From positions 1 through 64,000 of the forward strand of contig JBAMJV010005533.1 of NCBI GenBank assembly GCA_037951105.1: a stretch of DNA of 64,000 nucleotides. Direction: 5' to 3'. The notes beneath the pieces were generated by a model. The model saw only the letters and a program-made list of their open reading frames with translations. It ran no database searches and was not told the DNA's origin. The stretch is from Echinarachnius parma (taxonomy: Eukaryota; Echinodermata; Echinoidea; Clypeasteroida; Echinarachniidae). The position numbers and the translations under genes were made by a program. Shown here piece after piece: positions 12,126 to 24,384 of the stretch; position 1 is the stretch's first letter; the number at the start of each line of letters is the position of its first letter.

Positions 12126-12940
12126 ATTCACAGAGACACTACATGATCTGCACACATCCAAAAGTTGAATCAATCACCCAGTATTTCATTTTTTGTAACA
12201 GTTGCTTCTGCATTTATTGAAAAATTAAATACAAAGTATCCAAATAACAATAATTGCATATTGTTATATAATTGATTTTCATAAAATGTGAAAATGCTGT
12301 GTAAATACACAAGTTATTCAACCATTTGCATTGCTTCAAATTTCAGGAATGTAAATCCTACTTCAAAAAAGTACAATTTACCAGCATACACAAACAGGCG
12401 ATTTTGTTCGTTTGAAATGTAAAAAATGCACACATAGTACCAGGTAAAGGGGGAAAACGGCTAGAAGCATGAAAATGTACAGTCAAACCTGTGTACCATG
12501 ACTGCCAATCAAAGTGGCCACTGTAGAAAGGTGATCACTATAGACAGGTTCCATTACATTCCTTTTCTCTGCAAGGGATCATGTTTGGTGGCCATTATAG
12601 GCAGGTTTGCTGCTATAAAAAGGTGGCTGCTATAACAGGTTTGACTGTACTTGAATGTAAATGTGGGCTCTGTGTAGTGATGTATCCGCAGAGTATGTGT
12701 GAGTGTGGGTGTGTGTGTGTGTGTGCGCATGTTAGATACTAACACAAAACAGACTTGTAGTTATTTGCAACTGGTTGACATAAAAGATAAATAATGTGCT
12801 CACACTGTCTGAAAATCTATATTTTTCATTCACTGTGTTATTAAAAAATAAGGAGTACATGGGGAGCAACCTCTACATGCAGTGATGTTGCCTGGGGGCG
12901 CATCCCCCCTAATAATTTGCCATAAAAATACAAAACATCA
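11058..12940. other. Non-coding AT-rich stretch with an AATA microsatellite
   Basis: No exon is seen. The part from about 11750 ends in an AAATAAATAAAT microsatellite (12091-12126) after a 3'-UTR-like sequence, compatible with a LINE 3' terminus. GT repeats occur at 12705-12725. Confidence 0.35.
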
Positions 12941-12943
12941 CAT

Positions 12944-13240
12944 GAATAGATTGGGGGTATGACAGGGTGAAGGGTGGGGGATATCTCTCCTTTGCATAAC
13001 TAGCATACTTCTAAAGATATACATACAAATAATCTACCCACATACCCTCCCCAAATGTCGCCTATATATAGACATGCATATAAACATCACAGGAATAGAT
13101 TGGGGGTATGACAGGGTGAATGGTGGGGGATATCTATCCTTTGCACAACTAGCATACTTCCGAGGTGATACATACAAAAAGTCTACCCACATACCCTCCC
13201 CAAATGTAGCCTATATATTATAGACATGCATGTAGGGTGT
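12944..13240. repeat. Two tandem copies of a ~150-bp unit
   Basis: The unit beginning ATAGATTGGGGGTATGACAG occurs at about 12944 and again at about 13094. Both copies continue through CTACCCACATACCCTCCCC and TATAGACATGCAT. They differ by a few substitutions and short indels. Confidence 0.75.
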
Positions 13241-13625
13241 ATGCCTGTTTCTATAATGGTTTCAATCATGTGGTCCCGAGGTCATGCTTTCTTGAATTCT
13301 AGTATATTCCAAGGTAAGGAACACACTGCACATTTTTTCGAGTGAAAAGTTGCAAAAGCTCCCTACTGTGGGAGGGTCGATAGTGCGATACCCCTCCCAC
13401 ACCATCCACCATCCCTGCTCCCTTCCACGACCCCACCCCCACTTTTCAAAATAGTCATGCCACTGCAAGAAAGCCAATAATGTATTATACAGGGGGAACA
13501 TTCTGTAGAAAAAAATATACGGTGTGCCCCCTTTCAGTCTGACCCGTTATTCCATTGTCTCCATGAAAAATGAATATACAATATGGCGGATGTTGCCTAC
13601 TATATGAGAGTGGGAGAGTGAGTAG

Positions 13626-13915
13626 TTATATAAGAAAATTTGAAAGAGAACAATGGAAATTCAGAATATGCGTACGTGGAGTTGCTTTTATTTGGTAGCT
13701 ACGGTAGCTGTAGTTATTACGTTCACGCCCAGGCCACCCGGCGGGCGCGCAACGGGCAACGCGATCACGGGCTGAACCTCCCAGATAGACACGGCAGCGC
13801 AATTCAACGAGTCGATGTACCCGCGACTGTTGAGCTGAGCCGATGTGTACATGTACGGGTGCGCATATCAACGGCCGCGGACCATCATTCCTGTGACAAA
13901 TTTACGGTAAGCCAT
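13626..13915 (+). other. GC-rich, CpG-rich block ending in a donor-like GTAAGC
   Basis: This island stands out from the AT-rich flanks. It has an open frame across it and ends ACG|GTAAGC, so it could be a 5' exon. A second frame starts with a short hydrophobic peptide (CFYLVATVAVVITF) but stops soon after. I cannot assign a product. Confidence 0.25.
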
Positions 13916-14194
13916 CAGTTTTCGGTGATAAAATATGAAATCAATATTCCCTTTTTTCACGAGGTAAACGGTTTTCGTTTTCTTTCAAACTTTCACAAAT
14001 CTTTCAATTGTATTTTACAATGATATTGATATAGGATTGAAGTCTCAAATGTCATTTTGTGCAATATCTGACACTTTACCTGAATCACTTTAAAGCAAAA
14101 ATACATGAAACTGTTTTTTATTCTCTTTCAACTATACAGAAGAAAGAAAATTTGTGATGAAATTGCATTGAAAATGGGATTTAATCTGGATTAA

Positions 14195-14570
14195 ATTACG
14201 TCCCGTCGCGCAATTTCCGTCCCGTCGCGAAAATGTCAAAGCCTCGTAGAATTTTTCTGAAAAGAGGAAATGAAATTCTAACCTCATAAAAGTGTTCGGG
14301 CATGAATTCATTGATACTTCAGAGAAGATGGCAATAAATAACTGCTCTAATATTGAGTGACGCTAAAAAATGGATGTCAAAACGCGACGGGACGGAAAAA
14401 TGTCAGAATAAGGCAATTTTTTGCCCAACTAAAGAGGGCAGTATTATACGAAATGTAGGTGGTACAATTGTCCTATGCATGAGCTATCCAAAAACACTTC
14501 TATATTTCTAGAATGAATCTTAGTTTTTTTATAAATCAAATTTTTCAAAATTCCGTCCCGTCGCGCTGTG
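14195..14570. repeat. Cluster of GCGCGACGGGACGGAA motifs
   Basis: Four copies of the motif, in both orientations, lie near 14200, 14215, 14382 and 14551. The exact form of the first is cut to CGTCCCGTCGCGC. The surrounding sequence is AT-rich and non-coding. They match the two copies at 7155 and 7352. This looks like part of a transposon of the kind found at 19.4-25.6 and 30.8-32.6 kb, but I could not find its inverted ends. Confidence 0.55.
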
Positions 14571-14702
14571 AGGGCGCTTTTCATTTTTTTAAAGTGTATT
14601 ACAGGAAATCCGAGAGACGGTATGCTTAGCCGAACACAGTTCCGGAAACTGCAGATACTCACCTTTCCTATCATACATGAAAGAAAACGATTTTTTCAAT
14701 TT

Positions 14703-15075
14703 TAAATTTGTACCCTTGGGTTGACTACTTTTGGCTTTGGCCCTGCTACCCGTGCCTCTGTTGTCCAGCCGGAACTCTCGAGAAGATCACCAAGGGTACA
14801 CCACAGGGCCATTTCTGTATGTAAGCCACCTATCATAACAACATGGACATTCTCACCATGAGTGTCGGGCCATTTCCATTATACAAACTTTGCAAGAGCA
14901 CGAAGTGGTTGGTCAAATGTAGTGACTGGATTTGTCCTGGATATAGATACTCCACAGCTTCTCTCTGGACATCCATCGCATGCTTGATCATGGCTGGCAT
15001 GGCAGACTTGTCATGGAACAGGGGTATAAGTGCAAATCTAGCTGGTGGGTCTTGTATTGCAGGTTGCTTTGAGTC
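14703..15075 (-). pseudogene. Transposable-element protein fragment with frameshift and stop
   Basis: On the minus strand a first frame reads ALIPLFHDKSAMPAMIKHAM and on to EYLYPGQ. The reading then shifts frame to give TFDQPLRALAKFV, a stop codon, and WKWPDTHGENVHVVMIGGLH followed by TEMALWCTLGDLLESSGWTT. I have seen this order (PLF..A..IKHGM, LTFDQPL.A.AK.IQW.WP, GGLHIEM) in multicopy uncharacterised proteins of invertebrate genomes that behave like mobile-element genes. I cannot name the superfamily. One frameshift and one stop show it is dead. A G-run-bearing repeat abuts its 5' side. Confidence 0.7.
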
Positions 15076-16560
15076 ATAGGCGTCGATTTCTTCTTGACAT
15101 GGGGGGGGGGGGGGGGCATGATAAATAATTTTTCCAATTTTTGTTGAGGGAGCGAAGCAACAACCCAACAGCATGCCCGGGTTTTTATGACTGGGGGGGG
15201 GGGGGGGGTAGGGGGCCCCAAAAGCTTTTTGATTTAGCTAAATTTAGAAATTGGAAGATTATTAAGTGGACAGTGCAAGCATCATGCATTTATGAGGAGG
15301 GCTTTGTCCAAGTATGGATGTACATAGATACATGGTCGTGCGTCATGAACTCGCCTCCAAATAGGGTGGCGCCGTTACATTTTGGGTTTTTTTACTACCA
15401 TTTTCTTTATTATTTTCAAAACCAGAAAACCTTTTTTTAACAAATTTGGTATCATTTTAAAGAGCTATGAGAGTGCTACCTTTCTGCAAAGTTTTAAATG
15501 TATACCTCCTTCCAAAGTGGAGGTACAGCTATTTGAATGTTGGAGCCAGAGGGTGGCGCAGGAAGCGGCGCCGCAGGAAGCGGCGCCCGTGTACAAAGTC
15601 TATGGGAAAATGCCTCTCGAAGTGCAATTTTTCTTAAAACGTTAATAACTTTGTCAAAACTAGATGTATAGTTACAATGTAGGTATCAAATGAAAGCTTA
15701 AACATTGAACTATAATGTTTGATCATTGAAAAGTGTATCTGCTTGTTTGTTTTTAAACTAAATCAACACAAACACAGAAAATTGGGGGTTACCTGTACAA
15801 ACTCTATGGGGGGCTGGGTGCACAATCTGGACTGAAACGTTTTGTGCATTTTTTTTAAAAACTTTAATTTCTTCACTAAGACTTGGTGTAAAACTACTAA
15901 TTTGGTATCATATTAAAGCTTACTTATCAAACTTTATCATTTCTCAATACAATTAGGCCTGCCCTCTATATTATAATCCTTTAGTGACTCTTACATAGTA
16001 AAAATTATTGTTGTTTTTTTGCATTTTTTTCATAAAGTATGAGTGAAAATATCTCACACAAAATAATCATGAACCCCATACAATATTATATTGCTGTAAA
16101 GGTCTAAGTGTGCTCTGCATGAAAACATTATCATTAGTTGTCTAGAGCTACCTCAGGAAAAATTATCATGGAAAATATTGACCTCTGTAACTGGAAACAA
16201 AATTTCACATTTTGATTTTATAACAAAATAAGTATACACCTAGTGTTATTTCTGAGTGCATATTTGGATTCCTTGTGATATTTCCTTTCAGAAAATGTAT
16301 ACTTTTGATAGGATAGGGGGAGTTCTTCAGAAAATATTTGCTCTCAACTGAAACATTGTCCCGCAGAAGCCCAAATCGGCATGTAACGCAAAAGGAGGCG
16401 ACCTCATGACACATGACCACATAGATTACAAGCATCCTGATGGAACCATGAATAGAATCAGTCAAGGAATACCCACATTGGGAATCTTATTGAGGGTCCA
16501 TGGGGCGGAGCCCCCGGAAGCTTTGGGTACATCCAGAAATAAAGATGTTGTCTGTATGTA
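15076..16560. other. Transposon relics and AT-rich sequence
   Basis: G runs at 15102 and 15193 with GAGGGAGCGAAGCAAC resemble the interior of the hAT element at 5.2 kb. The stretch 15590-15960 (CAACACAAACACAGAAAATTG and following) has a diverged relative at 29640-29880, so it is a dispersed repeat. No exon is seen. Confidence 0.4.
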
Positions 16561-16566
16561 AATACC

Positions 16567-16900
16567 GACCATGATGCCGTAGCGGTTAGAGTGTCCGCCT
16601 CATGCACGGGACGTCCCGGGTTCGAACCCTGAACGGGTCATACCAAAGACTTTTTAAAATGCTACGATGCTACCTTCTGCCTTCACGCCAGGTGATCGGA
16701 ATTTATAGAATGGAGAAGGAAAAGTTAATCACACGAGTTACCAGAGGACTGACCCCCTTCTGTAACTTCTGCTAGATTTAGTAGACGTGTGACCTAGGGC
16801 TAATTGAATCGGAGATAGGCGCCGCCTTATGTGCCAACATTGGCACGTGAAGGACTATACAGTTATCTATTGTATAGTTAGCTCAATTTTAGTGTGCATC
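16567..16900 (+). mobile_element. tRNA-derived SINE
   Basis: The head folds like a tRNA. An A box (TAGCGGTTAGAGTGT) is followed by an anticodon-arm-like region and a B box (GGGTTCGAACCC) at 16617-16630. The acceptor stem pairs only imperfectly and about 250 bp of non-tRNA body follow, so it is a SINE rather than a tRNA gene. Confidence 0.65.
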
Positions 16901-17356
16901 TAGAGAGAAGTCCTGAATAAAAATATTCAATGAGTACAGGGGCAGGACTGGGTCAAATAACCTTAATGGGGGTTCCAGGGGGTGCAGACCCCGGAATATT
17001 TGCATAGCGTTTCCACCCTGATATCATTTTGTGTGTCCTAAGGAAGCCCCGTGCCAAAAATGGCCCCTGTCATTTAATTACATGGAGTGTATAACAACAA
17101 TACAGAGCAAAGTGCACACATACATAATTTAAAAAGCGAATTAAAAAAATATATAGAGTGCTCCCCATAAATTAAACTTGACACATGCCCCCCCCCCCCC
17201 CCAACTCTGCTCCCAACATACAAAACATCCACCCCAGTACTTCTAATCTGGGGTCATTTACTGTTATGATTTTACATCCTTAACATACAAAAATGTTCTA
17301 ACAGGGCAAAAAAAAAGCCCCCCCCCCCCAAAAAAAAAAAAAAAAAAAAAAAATTC

Positions 17357-18160
17357 ATTTTAGATCATCAAATGTAAATGAATGAAGAATAATTATACAG
17401 CTGTGATTTTACATTAAATGTCAATTGGGGGCACGGTACAGCGCCCCCACCCCCAACGCCCCTAAAACCAATTTTTGTCGTGGGCTACCCCTCTTATAAT
17501 GTTAAGTAGGTTTAGTATTTCATTTCAGATCATCAAATGTAATTGATTGAAGAATAATTACTGTGATTTTACATTAAATGTCAATTGGGGGCACGGTACA
17601 GCGCCCCCACCCCCAACGCCCCTAAAACCAATTTTTGTCGTGGGCTACCCCTCTTATAATGTTAAGTAGGTTTAGTATTTCATTTCAGATCATCAAATGT
17701 AATTGATTGAAGAATAATTACTGTGATTTTACATTAAATATCAATTGGGGGCTCCGGTACAGCGCCACCGGCCCCAACACCCCTTAACGCAATTTTTGGC
17801 TTGGGCTACCCCTCTAATATTGTGTGGTAGGTTTAGTATTTCATTTTAGATCATAAAATGTAATTGAATGAAGAATAATTACTGTGATTTTACATTAAAT
17901 ATCAATTGGGGGCTCCGGTACAGCGCCACCGGCCCCAACGCCCCTTAACGCAATTTTTGGCTTGGGCTACCCCTCTAATATTGTGTGGTAGGTTTAGTAT
18001 TTCATTTTAGATCATAAAATGTAATTGAATGAAGAATAATTACTGTGATTTTACATTAAATATCAATTGGGGGCTCCGGTACAGCACCCCCGCCCCCAAT
18101 GCCCCTAAATGCAATTTTTGGCTTGGGCTACCCCTCTAATATTGTTAAGCAGGTCGAAAG
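17357..18160. repeat. Five tandem copies of a ~161-bp unit
   Basis: The unit runs from TTTAGATCATCAAATGTAAT through TGATTTTACATTAAAT, a C-rich block and TGGGCTACCCCTCT. Copies start near 17360, 17525, 17686, 17848 and 18009. The first three carry GGGGGCACGGTACAGCGCCC or a close form, and the last three a GGGGGCTCCGGTACAGC variant, so the array has two sub-families. Long C and A runs at 17190-17353 precede it. Confidence 0.85.
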
Positions 18161-18634
18161 GAAGCTGTGTGCCATAAATCTGACGCTAAGCTACCTGACT
18201 ATATATATACACGTACATGTATATATATGACAAAATTATACTATCATTTTTATTCAAACATACATGTATATAGATAAATCAAAGGATATCAACTGATTGT
18301 ATGCCATATGATGCAATCAATTGATTACTCTGTATGACTTTCGCTGTCGTTCAATTGTAAAAGCTCTTTAATATGTGGTCAGTCAGTTGCACACCATCAC
18401 ACATCAATCAGAAGAAAATATGAGGGCCCCATTATGTAGTTAAAAGTTTATAACTTTTGTCATAGTTGTTTAATCTTTGAAAATGGTAATTATGATATAA
18501 AAAACATTAAAATGAATTGGTATTCATATTAGTAATTATTACCATATAATCTTCAAATAAGATAATTATGTTATAAAATGAACAAACCAACCAAGAAACA
18601 AGCAAATTAACTGACAATCAAACCAATGACTTAC
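18161..18634. other. Intronic sequence 3' of the DUF4537 exon
   Basis: AT-rich sequence with TATATATACACGTACATGTATATATATGAC-type palindromic words near 18200. Nothing coding is seen. Confidence 0.3.
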
Positions 18635-18860
18635 ATCCAGTAGCTCTGCCCTCGACCCCATCCAGCACGATGCCCGGTGCGACGCGGTAACCGGTCTTCT
18701 CATACGGCGCTAACACCTTGTCGCCAGGGACAACGGGATGCCTCATAATGTGATTGTGGGCCTTGATGTCATATACGCTGGTCTCTTGGAGCAGATTCTG
18801 GCATTTACCGTCTGATGGGTCTTTGTCAAAGAATACAAGGAAGGAGCACATGGGCACCAG
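18635..18860 (-). CDS. DUF4537 protein (C11orf16-like), exon
   Basis: The minus-strand exon lies between an acceptor (TTTATCCTTTCAACAG) and a GTAAGT donor. It is 226 bases, starts in phase 0 and ends with one base of a codon. It reads LVPMCSFLVFFDKDPSDGK, then TSVYDIKAHNHIMRHPVVPGD and KVLAPYEKTGYRVAPGIVLD. The FLVxF...VYDI...PVxPGDxVLAPxE..GxRxxPGxVL pattern resembles the double barrel-like DUF4537 domain of vertebrate C11orf16 and related proteins. Their function is not established. It joins in phase to the exon at 21520, so the two form one domain. The gene continues to lower coordinates; the next exon was not found. Confidence 0.75.
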
Positions 18861-19384
18861 CTGTTGAAAGGATAAACAGGCACATCATAATTCATTTATC
18901 TAGGCAATTTTGCAATCTTTTGAGACTCAAAGTATGTATCAGCTAGCCATCTTACTCTCATATCATGCAATTCTTTCTTTGTTAGCCATATGCTTCTCTC
19001 TATTCTTCATCTTATATTTATTGCTTCTATTTGGTAAGCCATCTTTCTAATTATTTAGTATTGTTTATTTCTCAATTCTTACTATCCCTCCTTCGTTGGT
19101 GACCTTACTCCCTATTCCTCGTTTGTAATTCTTACTTCTTATAAAGCCATCAATCGTTCTACATTTATTTTCATTTATTTAATTTTTTTTTATAGCAAAT
19201 CTTTTTCTTTACCCTTCAGTGTTTATTTCTCACTTCTTACTATCCAATTTGCTTGTTTGCATCTTTCTTACAATTCTCCATTTGTTTAAATCAATCCTCA
19301 CCCACATCTACTTTGTAAATGGGCATACCATGGTATGACCATTTACAAGCCAGACATGCAATTACAGCTCAGCAAAGGGTATAT
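18861..19384. other. Intron of the DUF4537 gene
   Basis: Pyrimidine-rich, with repeated TTCTTATTTCT-like words between 18950 and 19300. Similar words recur at 21130-21320, either side of the element at 19385-21050. Confidence 0.35.
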
Positions 19385-21050
19385 GGGCAACTCCAGCGTC
19401 ATGGACATTACAAATCAGAGAATTTTCATGACTTTTCAATGACACTACTAGTTCATACCTTTAACTAATGTCTAACTTTGATTTTGATTACAAAGCAATA
19501 GCCAGGTTATGTATGCAAAAGAGTTTCAGAACATTTATCCAATTCATTACTGAGAAATTCTGCAAAATGTGCGCCATCACGGATAATTACATTGTTTGGA
19601 CATGACTTTTTGCATCCATATACATCTTTGCAAAAGTCTGTGAGTTCTGAGACCTCACAAAGGTGATTTAGATATTTAATTATAGACAAGGCAATGATGA
19701 ATTGAATCCAAGTTGTACTTTGAGAAACGGGCAAGGCATATGTGATCTAAACAAAACGTTGCATCACGGACATTACATTTTCAGCATCACTTTTGTCCAC
19801 TTTCTCTATACTAAGAAATAACCTGCAAAAAATGCTCCATTGTGCATGAAACTTTTTTAATTGTACATTTGATATAATGTAATCAAATGGTTTTGAGAAA
19901 AAATTCACATTTCCATTTTTTTTTTCAATTAGCAAAAAATTATTTTTAAAATAGCAATAATGTCTTCCAAAATTATTGCAAAATTTGAAAATTGTCAACA
20001 GAATGTGCAGTAAACCAAATGTTCAACTATTTAAAACAAAATTATACATTTTTGATGAGGTACAATGCTGTTTTGTGCCAAAAAATTGTAAAATATAAAC
20101 AAAAGTTGTGTACATCATGGGCATAACACATGGAAAATCATGGACTAAGAGTATAATTTTTACAATTTGATCATACTACATGTATATGAGATTTAACCAT
20201 CTCTTTCTTCTCCCAGTAAGTTATAGTCAAGTCTTTATTGATTATTGAGACATGCATGTTCAAATTGAGCAAGGAATTTAGTTTTATAAATAGTTCAGAG
20301 TACTGACTCAAAGTTCACTATCTGATTAACGATACAATTTATTAAAACTTGTACCAGGAAGGTAGTAGTCCCCCTGTTACTTGGGATTATCTTATTTCTT
20401 GGCTAAAATAAGACATTTACATAAGAAAATAATGCTTGAAAATTTGTAGCTCTGCTTTTGTATACTTTTCACTGTGTATGTAATGTCCGTGACGCAGCCG
20501 TGACGTAATGTCCGTGACGCCATTCAGGACAAATCATCAAATATTTTAGTAAATGCTCTTGATATACTTTATGATATCACATTCTAGCTTTGCAAATGAA
20601 TTTTGAATTAAATTGAATTAGGACTTCTGCTTCTAAAAAAACTTTCATATCTAAAACGTCACGGACATTACACATCAATGTTGTAAGAATCAAGATTTTA
20701 TCCAATAACAGTTTTCAAAAAGTAAAGATTTTTACACAATTTCCTTTTCTATGATGTTAAAACAAAGCATAAACAAGACATTACAAGTAGAATTATTGCA
20801 CTGAAGTGATCCATATTTAAACATTTTATTTCACAAACAACGGATGCAAATTTTATAATTTTGGTTTTAATTTAGTTTTTTTTTTGTCCCAACTTCAATG
20901 GCCCCCAAAAAATATTCTGCATTGAATTTCAAACTTTTTTCCTTTAGTCATCAAAATATGGTCCTTCCTCATTACTATCCAGTAGTTAACAAGGCTGTCC
21001 CATGAGTTTCATTTTGCCATCCTTGGGTAACAGTTTTTGTGGAGTTGCCC
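19385..21050. mobile_element. Motif-bearing TIR element B (motif GTCACGGACATTAC)
   Basis: The ends are GGGCAACTCCA inverted repeats, extended on both sides by TATAT/ATATA with a shared ATAT flank. The 1.67-kb interior is AT-rich without a gene. It carries the motif GTCACGGACATTAC (or one mismatch) at 19398, 19763, 20480, 20505 and 20658 in both orientations, plus weaker copies near 19574 and 20113. It lies in the intron between the two DUF4537 exons. It belongs with the elements at 21769 and 30800. Confidence 0.8.
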
Positions 21051-21519
21051 ATATACTAAATTCATAGGTGCCACGCGATTCTGCCACGGGCCTCACACAT
21101 TATCAGTGCAATGCAGGCTGAACAGTGCAGTATTGTAATGTGTTCATTTTGTATTTCTCACTTCTTACTCTCCTTTATTTAGTACCATCTTTCTAATCAT
21201 TCTGCATTGTTTGAACCAATCCTCACCCTCTCTTTGATGGTGGCAGGACATTATTTCTTAATCCTTCCTATGTTAGCCATCTTTTGAATAATTCTTCATT
21301 GCTTATAAATTTCTCATCCCGTACAATGGAAAGGTAGTTTCTTAGAACTGTGTACACAAGCAACTGGCTGGAATATTCTCAAGGGAGTGGAAATGTGCAC
21401 TATGTATGCAGGAATGATTGCAGTGTGTATCTGATGACTGGGGTAATATTAATGATAATGCTATGATTCTCACACGAATATCAACTAAGTGTCATTATCA
21501 TTCATTTCTCATTTCTCAC
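21051..21519. other. Intron of the DUF4537 gene
   Basis: Pyrimidine-rich intronic sequence with short repeats matching 18.95-19.3 kb. Nothing coding is seen. Confidence 0.35.
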
Positions 21520-21610
21520 CCTCTCTTTGATGGTGGCAGGACAGTAGTACCCATCACTCTCTCTGCGAGCCAGAACTTTCATCCCTTCAAACAGGTCCAC
21601 TGCTGGCTTT
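21520..21610 (-). CDS. DUF4537 protein (C11orf16-like), upstream exon
   Basis: The minus strand reads KPAVDLFEGMKVLARRESDG then YYCPATIKER up to a GTGAGA donor. The words MKVLARRESDGYYCPATIK are the hallmark start of DUF4537 domains (VLARRExDGxYYxGxV). Exon end and next exon start are both phase 0, giving a continuous domain with 18635-18860. The acceptor is uncertain: AATAG at 21611 or CAGCAG slightly further in (exon start 21599). The upstream part of the gene was not located. Confidence 0.65.
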
Positions 21611-21768
21611 CTATTCCAGGTACAGCAATTGAGTGCATCGGCATGGGCTCAGTTCTGTAATAGATATATGACAATATTCAATGATAATGATAATAGTTAC
21701 AACTAGATGGATGTTCAACTGCGCGCAGTCAAAAATGATGCCTCCGCCATTACGCGATTTATATATAT

Positions 21769-23502
21769 GGGCAGGTCCAAGCTATTTGACTTGTGACGTA
21801 CGGGACATTCACAGCTTTCAATTGAATATTATTCAAAGGAAGGAGCTATGATCTGGAATCTTTTTGGTGCTTTGGAAAGCTACTTGTAGTCCCTTCCTAA
21901 AATGCAAAAAAAAATATTCAAAATGCTCGTTAAAATTTAATTATGCTAATAAATATGCAGCGTGACGTACGGGACCAGAGAAATTATGACTTTAAAAAAA
22001 AAATGTGTATTGTGAAAACTCTCTGAATCTACATGGCAGATAACAACTTATTCCTGATATATGCATTTAGTAACCATTAATATACGCACTGCAAAAAAAA
22101 AAAAAAATTATGACCTTTTATCCCATGATAATTAATGAAAGAAAATAGGTATGCGCGTGACGTACGGGACATGTGACGTACGGGACATTTTTCCATCATG
22201 TTTTATTTGTCATTTTCCTGCTTTTATTTTTAAATCTTTGGGTCCATTTTGCAATATATTTGTTCTTATTGTATTCATTCAATATTGTGATGATTTAAAA
22301 CTCAAAAACAGCTTCCGCAATACATTATAATAAGACTTTAACAAATTGAAGCTCTGAAATCCGATAATTTGCATTAATTATGCTAATTACTAATTAAGAA
22401 TTCATATTTTATTTGGCTTCAAAAGATGTGGGATACATCTATCTGATGTAAATTACTTTCAATATTGACAAAAAAGATTTGAATATGAGAAAATTAAACG
22501 GAATCATCATAAATTTGGCAACTTACATGAAATCCTACACATGGGACTATTTAGAAGAAAAACTAAAAATATTTTGTGCCTTTTTAGCACTTTCTTGCAG
22601 TTTTTGAACCTGTTTGGAAGGTCTCGGTGTACTGAACCAATGAAATACTATATTTCCTTCATTGATATGCAGTTTCCCTACTCAAATTGACTGTCTAGTA
22701 TTTTAGATAATTATTTAAAGGTAATTATGAGGTATTTCAAATTTCCCCCTCCAGACACATTTTCATCAGTATGTAGCTATAACGCGAAGTATGATGTGGT
22801 AATTATGTCATTACTTTTAGAGGTAACTCCTAAAGGTAAGACCTATTTATTCTGAAATTTTTAAGAGTATCTAAGCAAGAATTATTATGATAATCTGTGG
22901 TAAAACACAAAACAAATTATTTTTACCTGGCTTGCCATTGCTTTAACACTGAAAATGTCCCGTACGTCACACTTTTGTCCCGTACGTCACATGTCTTAAT
23001 TAGCTAATAAAATCAAAACGAAAAATGCTGTTTTTATAAAACTTAGCTAGCCAGTCAAGAGTATGATAAATTAGAACTTCACAAAATATGAAAGAAAAAA
23101 ATTAAGTGTTTCATACTGAAATATTAAAAAAAGGTGTTCATTTTTGTGACGTACGGGACATTGCAGTTTGGACACGCCCTAATTAGCATAATTAATTAAT
23201 TTTGACACTTAAAAATTTGGTCAACTATTGCTAGTGATTAGTTTTACTAGTCCCCATATATGAAATTAAAGCTTGATTGATAAAATAAAAATTAAAAATA
23301 GAAATACAATGTCCCATACGTCACGCTGATATTTGAAATATGCAAATTAGATGCTCACTACTCGTTAAATATGCATATTATGCAAATTTCTGTACTAAAA
23401 ATCTAAACTTCAGACATTTAGCTTTGAAATGATACCAAATTTGTAAAGCTAAAATGAAGATGAATTTTCACCATCAAGGGGGACATTAGCTTGGACCTGC
23501 CC
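21769..23502. mobile_element. Motif-bearing TIR element A (motif GTGACGTACGGGACA)
   Basis: Perfect 16-bp inverted ends (GGGCAGGTCCAAGCTA) lie inside flanking ATATATAT on both sides. The 1.73-kb interior has no gene. It contains eight copies of GTGACGTACGGGACA or its complement: 21793, 21962, 22157, 22173 (two in tandem), 22956, 22976, 23146 and 23310 (one mismatch). The sequence between copies is ordinary AT-rich DNA. The motif with two CpGs is kept almost exactly, which suggests protein-binding sites. Confidence 0.85.
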
Positions 23503-23672
23503 ATATATATACATGTATCAAGCCCAAATCAACATGTACACAGGTGAATTAATTCTGTCAACTCAATTTTGATGGTACTGTCTTTTAGATCTTGACGTAT
23601 CACAATTATGAGCTATAAGTGATCTTGACCTTTTCCCTCATGACCCCAAAATCTAATGACTACAATTGCTCC

Positions 23673-24288
23673 TTAAAGGGAGAGATCCTCTTTTGCAAGC
23701 CAAAATTCAAAAGTTGCGAGGTTATTGTCTTATATGAAAGAAAATGTCATTTAATAGCATGCCTGAAAAAATTAGGGCTTGAAATCTCTTTTTCGTGGAG
23801 TTATAGACCTAAAACTTAATAAACTGAGGGACGTCGATTAAATAGGTACATACGTATCTTTGGCCGGTGAATAAGTTCGTACATAGATTTCATGGAATGC
23901 CAGATCGGTATGCATGACCCCTACGTGACCCGCGCATAAGTACTAATGTGTGAGCGTTTACCAAGCAAAATACCCAAACATCGCTTAAACTGACTACATG
24001 TAATTATATATTCTTTCTTTTTGAGATCTTTTTCCGTGACATACGTTGACAAATGTCGGCTTCACAATTACGAGAATTAGTACTATCTTGTTGTAATATT
24101 ATGCTAAATCTGTTTAACTCCTTTATTGACTGATATATAGTTTAAATGGAGGGACGCATTCGTTTTTCATTCGTAGAATCAAAATTAGAGGGCTGTTCGC
24201 TCTGATTTTTTTTTGCGTGTTACATTGATCCCCATCCGTCAACTGAAAGCTGTTCAGACGTTTTGTAAAAGTGGACCTGTCCCTTTAA
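23673..24288. mobile_element. TTAA-flanked MITE
   Basis: The left end TTAAAGGGAGAGATCCTCTTTT and right end AAAAGTGGACCTGTCCCTTTAA form an imperfect inverted repeat with TTAA outside. It is non-coding and about 610 bp. Confidence 0.55.
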
Positions 24289-24384
24289 GATACATTAGGT
24301 ATCAAGTTGGATTGAAATCTGATATTCAGTTCTTGAGGTTTCCAATCACAAGCTACTTTTACATGTATATAATGAGCCCTATTT

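Noticed and set aside
13640..14023. 127-codon plus-strand open frame in a GC-rich block
   Set aside because: The peptide is Arg/His-rich without domain features. I kept the block as a possible 5' exon only.
17157..18160. CRISPR-like array
   Set aside because: The repeats are directly adjacent 161-bp units without distinct spacers, in an animal genome.
19507..19998. Two minus-strand open frames of 75-83 codons
   Set aside because: They lie inside the non-coding transposon B, with no start context, splice sites or known motif.
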